From an uncultured SAR116 cluster alpha proteobacterium (GTDB taxonomy: Bacteria > Pseudomonadota > Alphaproteobacteria > Puniceispirillales > Marisalimonadaceae), in contig CABYED010000002.1 of assembly GCA_902517815.1 (NCBI GenBank), forward strand, positions 62,001 to 126,000: a stretch of DNA of 64,000 nt. Direction: 5' to 3'. The notes beneath the pieces are model-generated. The model had not been told where the DNA came from. It was given only the letters and a program-made list of their open reading frames with translations, and did no database searches. Both the position numbers and the translations under genes were made by a program. Positions 47,525 through 59,206 of this stretch are shown one piece after another; the first letter of the stretch is position 1; every line of letters begins with the position of its first letter.

Positions 47525-48148
47525 TCAATGGGCAAAAATATCTAAATTTTCAAATCCAATTAAATCTAATTCTGATCGTATTTTTAAAAATTCAAAACAC
47601 TTTTGAGCAATTTCTTCTTTATTCTCACGTACAAGTAATTGATCTAATTTATTCTTTATTTGGTGAAGATAAAGAACATCTGAGGCGGCATATTTTAATT
47701 GAGACTCACTTAGGTTTTCTGATCCCCAATCAGAGGTTTGATTTTGTTTATCTAACTCTAAATTCAAAAGATCTTTACATAAGTCCGCTAGACCATGTTT
47801 TGCACCAAAAGTTCTCGATAACTTAGATGCTATTTTTGTACAATACAATGGACCATCTAATTTACATATATTTTTTTCTATAACAGCTATATCAAATCTT
47901 GCAAAATGAAATAATTTTGTTGAATTTGGATTTTTAAAAATATTTTTTAGATTAGTAAAATTATTTTCTTTTTCTAAGCTTTTTTTGGATATTTGAACAA
48001 GATGCGCATTTCCATCTCCGCTTGATAGCTGTATTAAACATAATCTATCTCTATTGATATTGAGTCCCATTGTTTCTGTGTCAATTGCTATAACATCACC
48101 GAACTTCACTTCAGATGAAATATCATCATGATATAAAAAATATGTCAT
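47525..48148 (-). CDS. rnd: RNase D-like 3'-5' exonuclease
   Basis: The 207-residue protein is a DEDDy exonuclease domain: AIDTETMGLNINRDR, FHFARFDIAVIEKN and YAASDVLYLHQI contain the acidic residues and the Tyr. It lacks the HRDC domains of long RNase D, as is common in alphaproteobacteria. Its position upstream of lptC is conserved. It probably trims structured RNA ends. Confidence 0.88.
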   Translation of the reverse strand: MTYFLYHDDISSEVKFGDVIAIDTETMGLNINRDRLCLIQLSSGDGNAHLVQISKKSLEKENNFTNLKNIFKNPNSTKLFHFARFDIAVIEKNICKLDGPLYCTKIASKLSRTFGAKHGLADLCKDLLNLELDKQNQTSDWGSENLSESQLKYAASDVLYLHQIKNKLDQLLVRENKEEIAQKCFEFLKIRSELDLIGFENLDIFAH

Positions 48149-48257
48149 TTATTATCCATAAAACTTTAAAAAATATGTGTCATGATTAAATATATTAAGT
48201 AGTTAAATAAATCTACAAACAAAATCATATTTCAATATAGCATAAAAGGTAAATCCA

Positions 48258-49178
48258 ATGGGAACAAATATAAATAAAAAAATTGCGGTTATTGGTGGTA
48301 GCGGGTTTCTTGGAAAATCATTATTGAAATTACTTTTAAATGAAAATGCTGAAATTATTTTATTCACGCGTAAGAAGAATTATCAAAAAACTCTAAATAA
48401 AATTTTTCCTGATAGAGATATCAAATGTATTTATTGGAATGTAAATAATTTAAAAATCATCGAAGATAATACTAAAAATATAAATTGTTTAATTAATTTA
48501 TGTGGGATTCTTTTTGAAAATAAAAATGGAGATTTTTTTAGAGTACATACTGATGTTCCTGAATTTTTAGGAAAGATTTCTTCAAAAAATAAAATTAAAA
48601 CGCTAATTCATGTTTCTGCACTTGGTGTATCTGTCACTTCTGAAAGTAAATATTCAAGAAGTAAAGCTGAAGGTGAAAACAAATTGCTTGAACATTTTCC
48701 TAATGGAAAAATTTTAAGACCTTCATTACTCTATGGGAAAGGCGATAATTTTTTTGGACAGTTTTCTGAGATGACTAAGATTTCTCCTTTTTTGCCAGTA
48801 ATTTCTAGATCAACAAAATTCCAACCAGTTTTTGTTGATGATGTCGCAAAAGCAATAATCAAATTATTAAAAGATAAGAAAAATAAAAATAATATTTATG
48901 AATTAGCAGGAGATACAATCTACTCTTTTGAAGAACTGTTAAAGATTTTGTTAGAAATTAAAAATATTAAAAGGCTTCTTGTTCCACTTAATCCAAAATT
49001 GATGATGATCCCTGCATTTTTTTTACAAAATTTACCTAAACCCCCTTTTACAGTAGATCAAATGATACTTCTTAAAAAAGATAATATTTTAAAGAATGGT
49101 TTACCTGGGTTAAAAGATTTAGGTATTAAAACATCAGATATGCATACTGAACTTTTAAAAATATATAAATCAAAATAA
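48258..49178 (+). CDS. NAD(P)-binding protein, complex I NDUFA9-like family
   Basis: The 306-residue protein has the Rossmann motif IAVIGGSGFLGKSLLKLL at residues 9-26 and the atypical short-chain pattern SKYSRSKAEGE. The family includes mitochondrial NDUFA9 and is found in alphaproteobacteria as a likely assembly or accessory factor of complex I. Enzyme activity is not shown. It is convergent with uppP, the stops being one base apart. Confidence 0.75.
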   Translation: MGTNINKKIAVIGGSGFLGKSLLKLLLNENAEIILFTRKKNYQKTLNKIFPDRDIKCIYWNVNNLKIIEDNTKNINCLINLCGILFENKNGDFFRVHTDVPEFLGKISSKNKIKTLIHVSALGVSVTSESKYSRSKAEGENKLLEHFPNGKILRPSLLYGKGDNFFGQFSEMTKISPFLPVISRSTKFQPVFVDDVAKAIIKLLKDKKNKNNIYELAGDTIYSFEELLKILLEIKNIKRLLVPLNPKLMMIPAFFLQNLPKPPFTVDQMILLKKDNILKNGLPGLKDLGIKTSDMHTELLKIYKSK

Positions 49179-49179
49179 G

Positions 49180-49971
49180 TTAAATGTAAGCATATATCAA
49201 GATAAGAATCCCAAGCATAATCCTATATGCAACGAAAATTTTAAGTGAAGCTTTATTAATCCATTTCATAAATAACCTAATTGTAATTAAGGCGACGCAA
49301 AAACTTAAAATAATACCCATAATCATTTCATTATTAAAAAAGAAACCTTTTTCAAGGAACAAGTTTATGCTTTCCAACCCAGTTGCGGCTATTATGACTG
49401 GGATTGATAATAAAAGAGAATATTTAGATGCATCAAAACGGCTGAAACCCATCCATAACCCGGCGGTTATAACAATGCCTGATCTACTGGTTCCAGGAAT
49501 AATTGCTAGAGTTTGAGCAATACCAATTGCAAGCGCGTCTTTTAAATTCAAATTTCTAAAAAATTTTATAACTTTAAGATTTCTGTCTGCTATACCTAAT
49601 AATATTCCAAAAATTAGGGTAGTCCAACCAATGATCTCTAAACTTCTAATTATATCAAAATGATTTATATGAACCAAAAATCCTACAATGATAACGGGTA
49701 TAGTGCTAATTATTAGATTTTTTAAAATAATAAAACCTTCGTTATCTTTTTTAAAAAAAATTGTATCTGAAATTACTTTTATTAAATCTTTTTTTAAATA
49801 ATATATTACAGCTAATAAAGACCCAAAGTGAAGAGAGACGTCAAATCCTCTGCTAGAATCTATATTTAAAAAAAATTCAGGTATTATGATTAGATGTGCA
49901 CTAGATGAAATAGGTAAGAATTCTGTTATTCCCTGTACTAATGATAAAATAATTATTATTTCTAAAGCCAT
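49180..49971 (-). CDS. uppP: Undecaprenyl-diphosphatase
   Basis: UppP (BacA) recycles undecaprenyl pyrophosphate for cell-wall and LPS synthesis. The catalytic motifs QGITEFLPISSSAHLIII and PGTSRSGIVITAGLWMG are intact. The 263-residue protein has about seven to eight membrane helices. The end of the gene carries an exact 19-base match to a stretch at 41380-41398. Confidence 0.96.
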   Translation of the reverse strand: MALEIIIILSLVQGITEFLPISSSAHLIIIPEFFLNIDSSRGFDVSLHFGSLLAVIYYLKKDLIKVISDTIFFKKDNEGFIILKNLIISTIPVIIVGFLVHINHFDIIRSLEIIGWTTLIFGILLGIADRNLKVIKFFRNLNLKDALAIGIAQTLAIIPGTSRSGIVITAGLWMGFSRFDASKYSLLLSIPVIIAATGLESINLFLEKGFFFNNEMIMGIILSFCVALITIRLFMKWINKASLKIFVAYRIMLGILILIYAYI

Positions 49972-50085
49972 TTAAAACTCTATCTTTTATATAAACTTTA
50001 TTTATCTTATATTCATAATATCTAATTAAAAATAGGATTAATTATTATTTATAATTTCTTTTAAATTTTTTTGAGCTGTAATTGC

Positions 50086-51204
50086 ATGAATTGGAATAAA
50101 CAAAACCCATATTTAGCCAAAATCACTTCTAAAAAACTTTTATCTGGCAAACAGTCAAATAAAGAAGTTTTTCATTATGAAATTTCTCTAGGTGATAGTG
50201 GTATTATTTATCAACCTGGAGATAGCTTGGGAATTTTCCCAGTAAATAATAATACTTTAGTAAGAGCTATTGTAAATAGATTACAAATAAATCCCTCATA
50301 CATACCAGAAGGGTATGATCTTAACATTTATGAGTTACTAGAAAAAAAATTTGAGATTCTTACGCCTACTAACAGATTAATAAAATTTGTTAACGATAAT
50401 ATTAATCATAAAGAATTAAATTATTCTTTAGATACTAAAAACATAAATATATTGATGGATTTTAAATATGGAAAAGATGTTTTAGATTTCATGAATTTGG
50501 ATGAAAGTCTTAAATTTGATATATTGCATTTTTTATCTCTTTTAAAACCACTCCAGCATAGAGCATATTCTATTGCATCAAGTAACTTAATTTTTAAAAA
50601 CTCAGTGCATTTAACTGTTTCAACACAACGATGGCAAAGAAAAAAAAGAGATTATGGTGGTGTTTGTTCAACTTTTTTATCTGATAGTTGTGAATTAGGT
50701 GATAAAATAAAGATCTTCTTAATTCCAAATAAATTGTTCAAATTACCTGATGACCAAAATAAGCCAATAATTATGATTGGTCCTGGTACAGGTGTGGCCC
50801 CCTTCTTATCTTTTATACAAGAAAGAAAATATTTAAAGAGTAATGGAAAAAATTGGTTGTTCTTTGGTGCTCAGACCAAGAAAAATGATTTTATATATAA
50901 AGATTTAATTTCAAATTTTGTAGAAGAAAAGATTTTGAATAATTTAGATACTGCTTTTTCAAGAGATCAGAATAAAAAAATTTATGTACAGGATAAAATT
51001 TACGAAAGAAGCTATGAATTTTTCAAATGGTTAGAGAATGATGCAATAATATATGTATGTGGAGATGCTCAAAAAATGGCTAAAGATGTTGAAGTTTCAA
51101 TTTTAAATATAATTGCAAAAGAGCTTAAATGTGACGATAAAAAAGCTATGGAATATTTAAAAATGTTAAAAAAAGAAAAAAGATATTTATTAGATGTGTA
51201 TTAA
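50086..51204 (+). CDS. CysJ-like FAD/NADPH reductase without flavodoxin domain
   Basis: The 372-residue protein matches the FAD and NADPH-binding half of sulfite reductase flavoproteins: YQPGDSLGIFP, HRAYSIASSN (FAD), GGVCSTFLSD, IGPGTGVAPFLSFIQERK and YVCGDAQKMAKDVE (NADPH), ending KEKRYLLDVY. No FMN/flavodoxin domain is present. It could transfer electrons from NADPH to a ferredoxin or haem protein rather than to CysI. I choose the ATG at 50086 over the TTG at 50071. No sulfite reductase haemoprotein gene lies nearby. Confidence 0.8.
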   Translation: MNWNKQNPYLAKITSKKLLSGKQSNKEVFHYEISLGDSGIIYQPGDSLGIFPVNNNTLVRAIVNRLQINPSYIPEGYDLNIYELLEKKFEILTPTNRLIKFVNDNINHKELNYSLDTKNINILMDFKYGKDVLDFMNLDESLKFDILHFLSLLKPLQHRAYSIASSNLIFKNSVHLTVSTQRWQRKKRDYGGVCSTFLSDSCELGDKIKIFLIPNKLFKLPDDQNKPIIMIGPGTGVAPFLSFIQERKYLKSNGKNWLFFGAQTKKNDFIYKDLISNFVEEKILNNLDTAFSRDQNKKIYVQDKIYERSYEFFKWLENDAIIYVCGDAQKMAKDVEVSILNIIAKELKCDDKKAMEYLKMLKKEKRYLLDVY

Positions 51205-51243
51205 AAAGATTATTAAAAATTTAAAGAAGTATAGAGGTTATTT

Positions 51244-52137
51244 ATGAAATGGGATAGATTAAGATTATTTAATATCGTTGCCCAAACTCGAAATATTACC
51301 GAAGCCTCTTATATATTGCAAATGAGTCAGTCTGCATTGAGTAGACAAATGAAGGCACTAGAAAATGAATTGGGTGTTAGACTTTTTTTAAGAAACTCAG
51401 ATGGTATTTCTCTCACTAAAGCCGGTATGAGATTGTCATCCTCTGTTCAAATTTTAGCCTCTGATATAAGTAAAACTCACAACCAACTTCTTGAGGATAT
51501 GGACGTTCCATCGGGTAGATTGAATGTAACTGCAACAAATGCATTTGGGGCTTTATGGGTTGCTCCTAGAATGTCAAAATTTAAAAATTTATTTCCAGAA
51601 ATAAACGTTGCGCTTAGCTTAAGAGATTTTGAGCCTCGAGTTACCAATTTTAACTCTGATATTGAGGTAAGAATGACACCCAGCGTTTCTCAAGACGATA
51701 TTCAAATTAAATTAGCTGACTGTAGATATAAGATATTTGCATCAAATGAATATATTTCTAAAAATGGATATCCTAAAACTAGTAGTGATTTAGATAATCA
51801 TAAAATAATATCTTATGGAGAAGATGCACAACCGCCTCTTGATAGACATCGGTTGAATTGGCTTTTAACTATTGGAAAAGAAAATAAAAGGCCAAGAAAG
51901 CCAATTTTAGAGGTTTCTAGTATATATGGTATAGCAAAGGCTACTGAGGTTGGCATGGGAATAGCCTCATTACCAGATTGGATGGAATTTGAAATGATAG
52001 AATTAACAGAAATTTTGTCCCAACTAGAAGGACCTAAAATGTCAATTTCTTTATGTTTTAATTACGAATTGAGAAATGATTCTAGAATTAAGGCATTTAA
52101 GGATTTTATGATTAAAGAAGCAGAGATTATTAATTAA
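51244..52137 (+). CDS. LysR-family transcriptional regulator
   Basis: The N-terminal winged helix has DRLRLFNIVAQTRNITEASYIL and SQSALSRQMKALENELGVRLFLR. The C-terminal domain is a periplasmic-binding-protein-type effector domain. It lies directly upstream of gltB on the same strand with 161 bases between, but LysR regulators often control divergent genes, so its target is unclear. GAGG precedes the ATG. Confidence 0.9.
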   Translation: MKWDRLRLFNIVAQTRNITEASYILQMSQSALSRQMKALENELGVRLFLRNSDGISLTKAGMRLSSSVQILASDISKTHNQLLEDMDVPSGRLNVTATNAFGALWVAPRMSKFKNLFPEINVALSLRDFEPRVTNFNSDIEVRMTPSVSQDDIQIKLADCRYKIFASNEYISKNGYPKTSSDLDNHKIISYGEDAQPPLDRHRLNWLLTIGKENKRPRKPILEVSSIYGIAKATEVGMGIASLPDWMEFEMIELTEILSQLEGPKMSISLCFNYELRNDSRIKAFKDFMIKEAEIIN

Positions 52138-52298
52138 TTTGTTAATCAATTTTGTAATGCAATTTATGCATATCTGACATATAATGAATAATTTTACAAT
52201 TATATGTAAATTATCTATGTTCCACATTCTTCACTAGGGAATAAGTATGTTGGGTCTTAATAATTAATTAGCTAATTTTACAAAATTACGGGAATTAA

Positions 52299-55200
52299 AT
52301 GAGTATTAAAAAATTGAACAAAATGGGTTTTCCTGAAAAATATGGTTTATATGACTCAGATAACGAACATGAAAATTGTGGTTTTGGTTTTATTGCAAAT
52401 ATTAAAAATCAACCTAAACATGAAATAGTTCATCAAGCCTTAGAGATTGTTCATAACCTTGATCATAGAGGTGCAATTGGAGCTGATCCATTGGCGGGAG
52501 ATGGTGCTGGTATTTTGATTCAAATACCACATGATTTTTTTAAAAAAGAATTTTTAATTTCTGGTATTAAACTTCCAAAAATTGGTGATTATGGGGTTGG
52601 CATGATTTTCCTGCCACCAGAAAAAAACAGAGCTAATTCTGCTATCAATTCAGTTGAAGAAGTAATTAAAAAAGAAGGTCAATCTCTAATCGGATGGAGA
52701 GATGTTCCTGTTGATGATTCTGTTTTAGGAGAGACTGTAAAAAATAATGCGCCAATTATTAGACAATTTTTTATTGAAAAAGGAAAAAACACAAAAACTG
52801 AAAAAGAATTCCAAAGAAAATTATATGTAATTAGAAAGCAAAGCCTTTTCTTACTTCAAAAAGAATTACAAGATGATTGCGATGATTTTTATATCGTGTC
52901 ACTTTCAACGAGAACCATTATATTTAAAGGAATGGTATTAGCACCAAACCTATCGAAATTTTACATTGATTTTCAAAATAAAAATTTCAAAACTGCTATA
53001 GCTCTTTTCCATCAGAGATTTTCAACAAACACGTTCCCTTCCTGGCGACTAGCCCAACCTTTTAGATATTTGTGTCACAATGGTGAGATTAATACCGTCA
53101 AAGGAAATACAAATTGGATGAACTCAAGACGGTACAGTATGCATTCTGAACTTTTAGGAGATGACTTAAAAAAACTATGGCCAGTTATAGAAAGATCACC
53201 ATCAGATTCTGCAACATTTGATAATGCTTTAGAACTTCTTGTAATGGGGGGGTATTCACTACCTCATGCAATGATGCTAATGATACCTGAAGCTTGGAAA
53301 AACAACTCATTAATGGATCCTAAAAGATCTTCATTTTATGAATATTACTCTGCTTTAATGGAACCATGGGATGGTCCAGCTGCAATGGCTTTTACTGACG
53401 GTGTTCAAGTTGCAGCAACTTTAGATCGCAACGGTTTAAGACCAGCTAGGTATGTCGTAACAGATGATGACTTAGTCATAATGTCATCAGAAGTAGGTGT
53501 TCTTAGAGATATTCCAGAACATAAGATTATTCAAAAATGGCGGTTACAACCAGGAAAAATGCTTCTTGTTGATTTAAATGAAAAAAGAATAATTTCAGAT
53601 GAGGAGCTTAAGGATAATTTAGTTAATTTATATCCATATGACAATTGGGTAAATAATTCGAAAGTTAATATTAATTCAATTGATTTTAAAACGAATAAAA
53701 GATTGCCAGAAGATGGTGTGTTATTAGATTTACAGCAAGCATTTGGGTATAACAAAGAAGACCTCAAATTTTTTCTTGAGCCAATGATTTTAGAGGGGCA
53801 AGATCCTATTGGATCAATGGGAAGAGACATACCCTTAGCAGCACTATCAGATAAAAATAGACTTTTGTATGATTATTTTTTTCAAAATTTTGCTCAGGTA
53901 ACAAACCCACCTATAGACCCTATTCGAGAAGAGTTGGTAATGTCTTTGATGAATTTCATAGGACCAAGGCCAAATTTGCTTGATCCTAAATCAGGTAAAA
54001 ATCAAAAGTTAATTGAGGTTGACCATCCGATATTAGATAATTTAGATATAGAAAAGATTAGAAACATAGATAAATTCACCTCTAATAAGTTAAGATCTGT
54101 TACTTTAGGTATTTGTTATAACAAAAAAGAAAATCCTAACTTAGAAATTGAAAAATTTTTACAAAGCATTTGTATTGAGGCTGAAAGAGTTATTAATAGC
54201 AATACATGTAATATAATTATTTTATCAGATAGAGAAGTTAATCAAAACAATATTGCAATTCCTGCATTACTTGCTACGAGCTCAGTTCATCACCATTTAA
54301 TAAAAAAAGGTTTAAGAACAAAAGTAGGATTAATAATAGAAACTGGAGAAGCAAGAAGGGTTCATGATCTATGTCTTCTTGCAGGTTATGGAGCAGAAGC
54401 AATAAACCCGTACTTAGCTTTCTATACTTTATCAAATATAATTAAAAATCATAACAAAGAAATTGAAGAAAAAGAAGCTTACACAAAATATATCAAAGCT
54501 GTAACAAAAGGCATGCTTAAGGTAATGTCTAAAATGGGTATATCTACATATCAATCCTATTCTGGTGCTCAAATTTTTGATGCAGTAGGTCTTTCTTCTA
54601 ATCTTGTTGATAGATATTTCTGCGGCACGTCGTCAAAAGTTGAAGGTATTGGCTTAGAAGAAATTCAAATAGAAACAGAGAATAGACATGAATTAGCTTT
54701 TGGTAATTCTCCAATATTGTCTAATGATCTTGATGTTGGTGGTGATTTAAGCTTTAGAATTCGGGGTGAAGAACATGTTTGGACACCTGAAACTATTGGA
54801 ATGCTTCAACATTCAGTTAGAAGTGCTAATTATGATACTTTCAAAAAATATTCAAAGAAAATCAATGATCACTCCATAAAATTAAAAAATTTAAGAGGTT
54901 TATTTAAGTTCAAAAATAAAACAAAACCTTTAAATATTGATGAGGTAGAATCTACATCTGAAATAGTTAAAAGATTTGCTACAGGTGCTATGTCACTTGG
55001 ATCAATATCCACAGAAGCTCATACAACTTTAGCAATTGCAATGAATCGTCTTGGAGGAAGATCTAACACAGGGGAGGGTGGAGAAGAGACATCAAGATTT
55101 GTTCCTCTTGCTAACGGTGATTCTATGAACTCCAGAATAAAACAAGTCGCATCCGGGAGATTTGGAGTTACAACTGAATATTTATCAAACGCGACTGACA

Positions 55201-56936
55201 TTCAGATTAAAATGGCACAAGGGGCCAAGCCTGGTGAAGGCGGGCAACTTCCAGGTGGAAAAGTTGATGAATTTATTGCTAAAATTAGACATTCAACACC
55301 AGGTGTTGGTTTAATATCACCACCACCTCATCATGATATTTATTCAATTGAAGACTTAGCACAACTTATACACGACCTTAAAAATGTTAACCCAAAAGCT
55401 AGAGTTTCAGTAAAACTTGTATCTGAAATTGGTGTTGGAACCGTCGCTGCTGGAGTCAGCAAGGCCTATGCTGATCATGTAACTATTTCAGGAAATGATG
55501 GTGGTACTGGAGCAAGTCCAATTACATCTTTGTTAAATGCTGGTGGTCCTTGGGAGACTGGTTTAGCTGAAACTCATCAAACACTTGTTATGAACGGTTT
55601 GAGAGAAAGAATTGCTGTCCAAGTTGATGGAGGATTGAGAACTGGAAGAGACGTTGTAATTGGAGCAATTTTGGGTGCTGATGAATTTGGGTTTGCAACT
55701 GCCGCCCTTATTTCTGAAGGATGCATAATGATGAGAAAGTGTCATTTAAATACTTGTCCTGTAGGAGTTGCTACACAAGATCCAGAACTGAGAAAAAACT
55801 TTACCGGAACACCTGACCATGTAGTTAACTTTTTTGTATTTATTGCTAATGAAGTAAGAGAAATAATGGCAGAGCTTGGTATAAAAAAGTTTAACGATTT
55901 AATTGGAAGAAGAGATCTTATCGATTTTAATGGAGCAGAGGAACATTGGAAAGCTCATGGATTGGATTTAGGAAAACTTATAGTAAGTTTAGAAAAAGAA
56001 AAAGATGAGACTTTTTATAATTCAAAAGAACAAGACCATAGGTTAGAACTTGCACTTGATAATGAATTAATTTCAAAATCAAAAAAAGCTATCACGGATA
56101 AAATAAAAGTAAATATTTCATCAAAAATTGTAAATACTAATAGAACTGTTGGAGGAATGTTGTCAGGAGAGATAGCAAAAAAGCATGGTCATAACGGATT
56201 GCCAAATGATACAATAAATGTTGATTTTACTGGTAACGCTGGGCAGAGTTTTGGAGCTTGGTTATCAAAAGGTGTAAACTTTAACCTAAAAGGGGATGCA
56301 AATGATTATGTAGGTAAAGGCCTTTCAGGTGGTAGAATATCTATAAGTCCTCACGAGACAAGTAAAATTATTCCTGAAAATAATATTATTGCAGGAAATA
56401 CACTATTATACGGAGCAATATCTGGAGAGTGTTATCTAAGAGGCGTAGTTGGAGAACGTTTTGCAGTTAGAAATTCAGGGGCTATTGCTGTTGTAGAAGG
56501 TTGTGGTGACCATGGGTGTGAATATATGACAGGTGGTGTTGTTGTTATACTTGGAAAAACTGGTAGAAACTTTGCTGCTGGAATGTCTGGTGGTATAGCC
56601 TATATTTTAGATGAAGATGATATATTTGAAACTAAGTGCAATAAAGCTATGGTAGGTTTAGAAAAATTACGGAGTCTAAAAAACTCGCGTGCTCCTTCAG
56701 CAAAAGATATAGATAATGATTTACTTGATTTTGATGAAGCTCGATTAAAATTAATTATTCAAAGACATTTTAAATATACTAAAAGTGAAAAAGCCAATTT
56801 AATTTTAGATGATTGGAATAAATATATTAACCTTTTTTACAAAATAACCCCTTTCGATTTTGAGAGAGCTTTAAACGAAAGAAAACAAAAACTTAAAGAA
56901 GATAATAAAGTACCGAATAGAATTGCTGGAGAATGA
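52299..56936 (+). CDS. gltB: Glutamate synthase (NADPH) large subunit
   Basis: GltB converts glutamine and 2-oxoglutarate to two glutamates. The 1545-residue protein has the type II glutaminase domain, whose nucleophile Cys lies at about residue 27 in ENCGFGF after a short propeptide, the central domain, and the FMN synthase domain with [11 protein letters not shown] and [10 protein letters not shown]. The 3Fe-4S cysteines are in [15 protein letters not shown]. The C-terminal GXGXG domain (GGRISI... GEC) is complete. It is two bases upstream of gltD. Confidence 0.97.
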   Translation: MSIKKLNKMGFPEKYGLYDSDNEHENCGFGFIANIKNQPKHEIVHQALEIVHNLDHRGAIGADPLAGDGAGILIQIPHDFFKKEFLISGIKLPKIGDYGVGMIFLPPEKNRANSAINSVEEVIKKEGQSLIGWRDVPVDDSVLGETVKNNAPIIRQFFIEKGKNTKTEKEFQRKLYVIRKQSLFLLQKELQDDCDDFYIVSLSTRTIIFKGMVLAPNLSKFYIDFQNKNFKTAIALFHQRFSTNTFPSWRLAQPFRYLCHNGEINTVKGNTNWMNSRRYSMHSELLGDDLKKLWPVIERSPSDSATFDNALELLVMGGYSLPHAMMLMIPEAWKNNSLMDPKRSSFYEYYSALMEPWDGPAAMAFTDGVQVAATLDRNGLRPARYVVTDDDLVIMSSEVGVLRDIPEHKIIQKWRLQPGKMLLVDLNEKRIISDEELKDNLVNLYPYDNWVNNSKVNINSIDFKTNKRLPEDGVLLDLQQAFGYNKEDLKFFLEPMILEGQDPIGSMGRDIPLAALSDKNRLLYDYFFQNFAQVTNPPIDPIREELVMSLMNFIGPRPNLLDPKSGKNQKLIEVDHPILDNLDIEKIRNIDKFTSNKLRSVTLGICYNKKENPNLEIEKFLQSICIEAERVINSNTCNIIILSDREVNQNNIAIPALLATSSVHHHLIKKGLRTKVGLIIETGEARRVHDLCLLAGYGAEAINPYLAFYTLSNIIKNHNKEIEEKEAYTKYIKAVTKGMLKVMSKMGISTYQSYSGAQIFDAVGLSSNLVDRYFCGTSSKVEGIGLEEIQIETENRHELAFGNSPILSNDLDVGGDLSFRIRGEEHVWTPETIGMLQHSVRSANYDTFKKYSKKINDHSIKLKNLRGLFKFKNKTKPLNIDEVESTSEIVKRFATGAMSLGSISTEAHTTLAIAMNRLGGRSNTGEGGEETSRFVPLANGDSMNSRIKQVASGRFGVTTEYLSNATDIQIKMAQGAKPGEGGQLPGGKVDEFIAKIRHSTPGVGLISPPPHHDIYSIEDLAQLIHDLKNVNPKARVSVKLVSEIGVGTVAAGVSKAYADHVTISGNDGGTGASPITSLLNAGGPWETGLAETHQTLVMNGLRERIAVQVDGGLRTGRDVVIGAILGADEFGFATAALISEGCIMMRKCHLNTCPVGVATQDPELRKNFTGTPDHVVNFFVFIANEVREIMAELGIKKFNDLIGRRDLIDFNGAEEHWKAHGLDLGKLIVSLEKEKDETFYNSKEQDHRLELALDNELISKSKKAITDKIKVNISSKIVNTNRTVGGMLSGEIAKKHGHNGLPNDTINVDFTGNAGQSFGAWLSKGVNFNLKGDANDYVGKGLSGGRISISPHETSKIIPENNIIAGNTLLYGAISGECYLRGVVGERFAVRNSGAIAVVEGCGDHGCEYMTGGVVVILGKTGRNFAAGMSGGIAYILDEDDIFETKCNKAMVGLEKLRSLKNSRAPSAKDIDNDLLDFDEARLKLIIQRHFKYTKSEKANLILDDWNKYINLFYKITPFDFERALNERKQKLKEDNKVPNRIAGE

Positions 56937-56937
56937 T

Positions 56938-58380
56938 ATGGGTAAAGTTACTGGATTTAAAGAATTAGAGCGTGTTGAAAGAGATTATGAACCGGTTGAA
57001 GACAGAATAAAACATTTTAAAGAGTTCTTAATTCCTTTAGACCAAAAAAAAGTTTCAGAACAAGGTGCTAGATGTATGGATTGTGGAATTCCATATTGTC
57101 ATCAAGGTTGTCCTGTTAATAACCTTATTCCTGATTGGAATGATTTAATTTATAATAATAAATGGAAAGAAGCTCTTGATTTACTTCATTCAACAAATAA
57201 TTTTCCTGAATTTACGGGTAGAATTTGTCCGGCACCATGTGAAGCCTCTTGTACTTTGAACATTACGGATAATCCAGTAGCGATCAAAACAATTGAATGT
57301 TCAATCGTTGATAAAGGTTGGGAAGAAGGTTGGATAAAGCCAGTCATTAGTTATAAAAAGACGGGTAAAAAAGTTGCTGTTATTGGATCAGGTCCTTCTG
57401 GTTTATCATGTTCCCAGCAATTAGCTAGAGCAGGTCATTCTATAGTTGTGTTTGAAAAAAATGCTAGAATAGGTGGTCTTCTAAGGATTGGTATACCTGA
57501 TTTCAAAATGGAAAAACATCTTATTGATAGAAGGATGTCTCAGATGGAAGCCGAAGGTGTTGAATTCAAGGTTAATTCTTACATTGGTAAGGATATAAAA
57601 ATCGAAGAATTAAATAAAGATTTTGATGCAATAGCTTTTTGTGGTGGATCAGAAAATCCAAGAGATTTACCTGTGAACGGAAGAAAACTTAAGGGTATTC
57701 ATTTCGCTATGGAGTTCCTTTCCCAGCAAAATGACAGAGTTGCAGGTAATATTATTGATCCAAAAACTGAAATTACAGCAAAGGGAAAAAATGTTCTTGT
57801 AATTGGTGGTGGTGATACTGGATCTGATTGCGTAGGCACCTCTAACCGACAAGGCGCTAAGTCAGTAACCCAGCTAGAATTGCTTGATCAACCTCCTGAA
57901 AGAGAAAATAAAGCTCTTACATGGCCAAATTGGCCTTTAAAACTTAGAACTTCAACCTCTCATGAAGAAGGCTGTGATAGAAATTGGTCTGTCCTAACAA
58001 AATCATTTGAAGGTAATGAAGGAAAAGTGAAAAAACTAAATTGTGTTAAAGTTGAATGGTCAAAAGATAATGACGGTAGCATGAAAATGAGGGAGGTCAA
58101 AGGTTCAGAGTTTTCTTTTGAAACAGATCTTGTCTTACTTGCAATGGGTTTTGTACATCCAATTCATGAAGGTTTAATAAATAGTTTAGGTATTAAGCTT
58201 ACACCTGCTGGAAATTTGGATGCTAATGATACTGAGTACAAAACATCGATTGATAAGTTTTTCGCTGCAGGCGATTCAAGACGTGGACAATCTCTAGTTG
58301 TTTGGGCAATAAGAGAAGGTAGACAATGTGCAAGATCCATAGATAAGTTTCTTATGGGAAAATCTGAATTACCAAACTAG
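56938..58380 (+). CDS. gltD: Glutamate synthase (NADPH) small subunit
   Basis: GltD passes electrons from NADPH through FAD and 4Fe-4S clusters to GltB. The N-terminal Cys motifs [17 protein letters not shown] and CPAPCEASC bind the clusters. FAD and NADPH Rossmann folds have [19 protein letters not shown] and [13 protein letters not shown]. The 480-residue form starts at ATG 56938, with GGAG at 56928-56931, overlapping nothing; an in-frame TTG at 56923 lies inside gltB. Confidence 0.97.
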   Translation: MGKVTGFKELERVERDYEPVEDRIKHFKEFLIPLDQKKVSEQGARCMDCGIPYCHQGCPVNNLIPDWNDLIYNNKWKEALDLLHSTNNFPEFTGRICPAPCEASCTLNITDNPVAIKTIECSIVDKGWEEGWIKPVISYKKTGKKVAVIGSGPSGLSCSQQLARAGHSIVVFEKNARIGGLLRIGIPDFKMEKHLIDRRMSQMEAEGVEFKVNSYIGKDIKIEELNKDFDAIAFCGGSENPRDLPVNGRKLKGIHFAMEFLSQQNDRVAGNIIDPKTEITAKGKNVLVIGGGDTGSDCVGTSNRQGAKSVTQLELLDQPPERENKALTWPNWPLKLRTSTSHEEGCDRNWSVLTKSFEGNEGKVKKLNCVKVEWSKDNDGSMKMREVKGSEFSFETDLVLLAMGFVHPIHEGLINSLGIKLTPAGNLDANDTEYKTSIDKFFAAGDSRRGQSLVVWAIREGRQCARSIDKFLMGKSELPN

Positions 58381-58537
58381 TAATTCTCACAAAAATCAAT
58401 TTTTATTATTTTATCAGATTAATTTGGATTTAAATGCGAAATCATGTGCTAATTTTTGTAATTGTAAGAGAAAAAAAGGGTTTCAGTTAAGTTAAAAGTT
58501 GTTAAACTTCAAGTTGTTTTTAAAAATTAATTGAATT

Positions 58538-59206
58538 ATGTTTACTCTTTATCACTACTACTTATGTTCCTCGTCAAGATATATTAGACTTATTTTAGAA
58601 GAACATAAAATTAAATACAATATTCAGCTTGAAAATTATTGGAAACCACAAAAGGATTTTTTAAAACTTAATCCAGCTGGCCATTTGCCAGTTTTAGTAA
58701 ATGAAGAAAATTTTCCAGTTATTGGAGCAAATGCTTGTATAGAATATATTAAAGATCTTGAAGTAAGCCCTAAATTATTTGTGGATGATTATAGAGCAAA
58801 AGCTGAGATAAATAGATTAGTTCACTGGATTGACGTAATTTTTAAAAAAGAAGTTTTTGATCCAATTATTTATGAAATAGTCTTTTCAAGAATAGTTGAT
58901 AATATAACCCCCAATAGTGAGAATATAAGAGAAGCACTTGATAATTTGGATTTTCATATTCAATATTTCAATTATTTACTAAATAGTAAAAATTATTTTA
59001 TCAAAGATGATTTAACTTATTTGGATTTTCTAGCTGCAGCTAATCTTTCAGTTTTGGATTATCTAGGTTTATTAAATTTTAAGAGTAATGATAACATAAA
59101 AGAGTGGTATTCTAAAATTAAGTCAAGACCTTCATTTAAAACATTATTAAAAGATCAAATAGTTGGGCTTAATCCACATCAAAACTATCAAAATATAGAT
59201 ATTTAA
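58538..59206 (+). CDS. fzlA: Glutathione S-transferase-like protein, probable FzlA
   Basis: The 222-residue protein has a thioredoxin-like N-terminal half (LYHYYLCSSSRYIRLILEE, LNPAGHLPVLV) and a helical C-terminal half. The end, YSKIKSRPSFKTLL, followed by GLNPHQNY and NIDI, matches the C-terminal pattern of Caulobacter FzlA, a GST homologue that binds FtsZ filaments and is needed for constriction. The thiol-type residue region is not a classic GST active site. Assignment is from remembered similarity. Confidence 0.7.
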   Translation: MFTLYHYYLCSSSRYIRLILEEHKIKYNIQLENYWKPQKDFLKLNPAGHLPVLVNEENFPVIGANACIEYIKDLEVSPKLFVDDYRAKAEINRLVHWIDVIFKKEVFDPIIYEIVFSRIVDNITPNSENIREALDNLDFHIQYFNYLLNSKNYFIKDDLTYLDFLAAANLSVLDYLGLLNFKSNDNIKEWYSKIKSRPSFKTLLKDQIVGLNPHQNYQNIDI

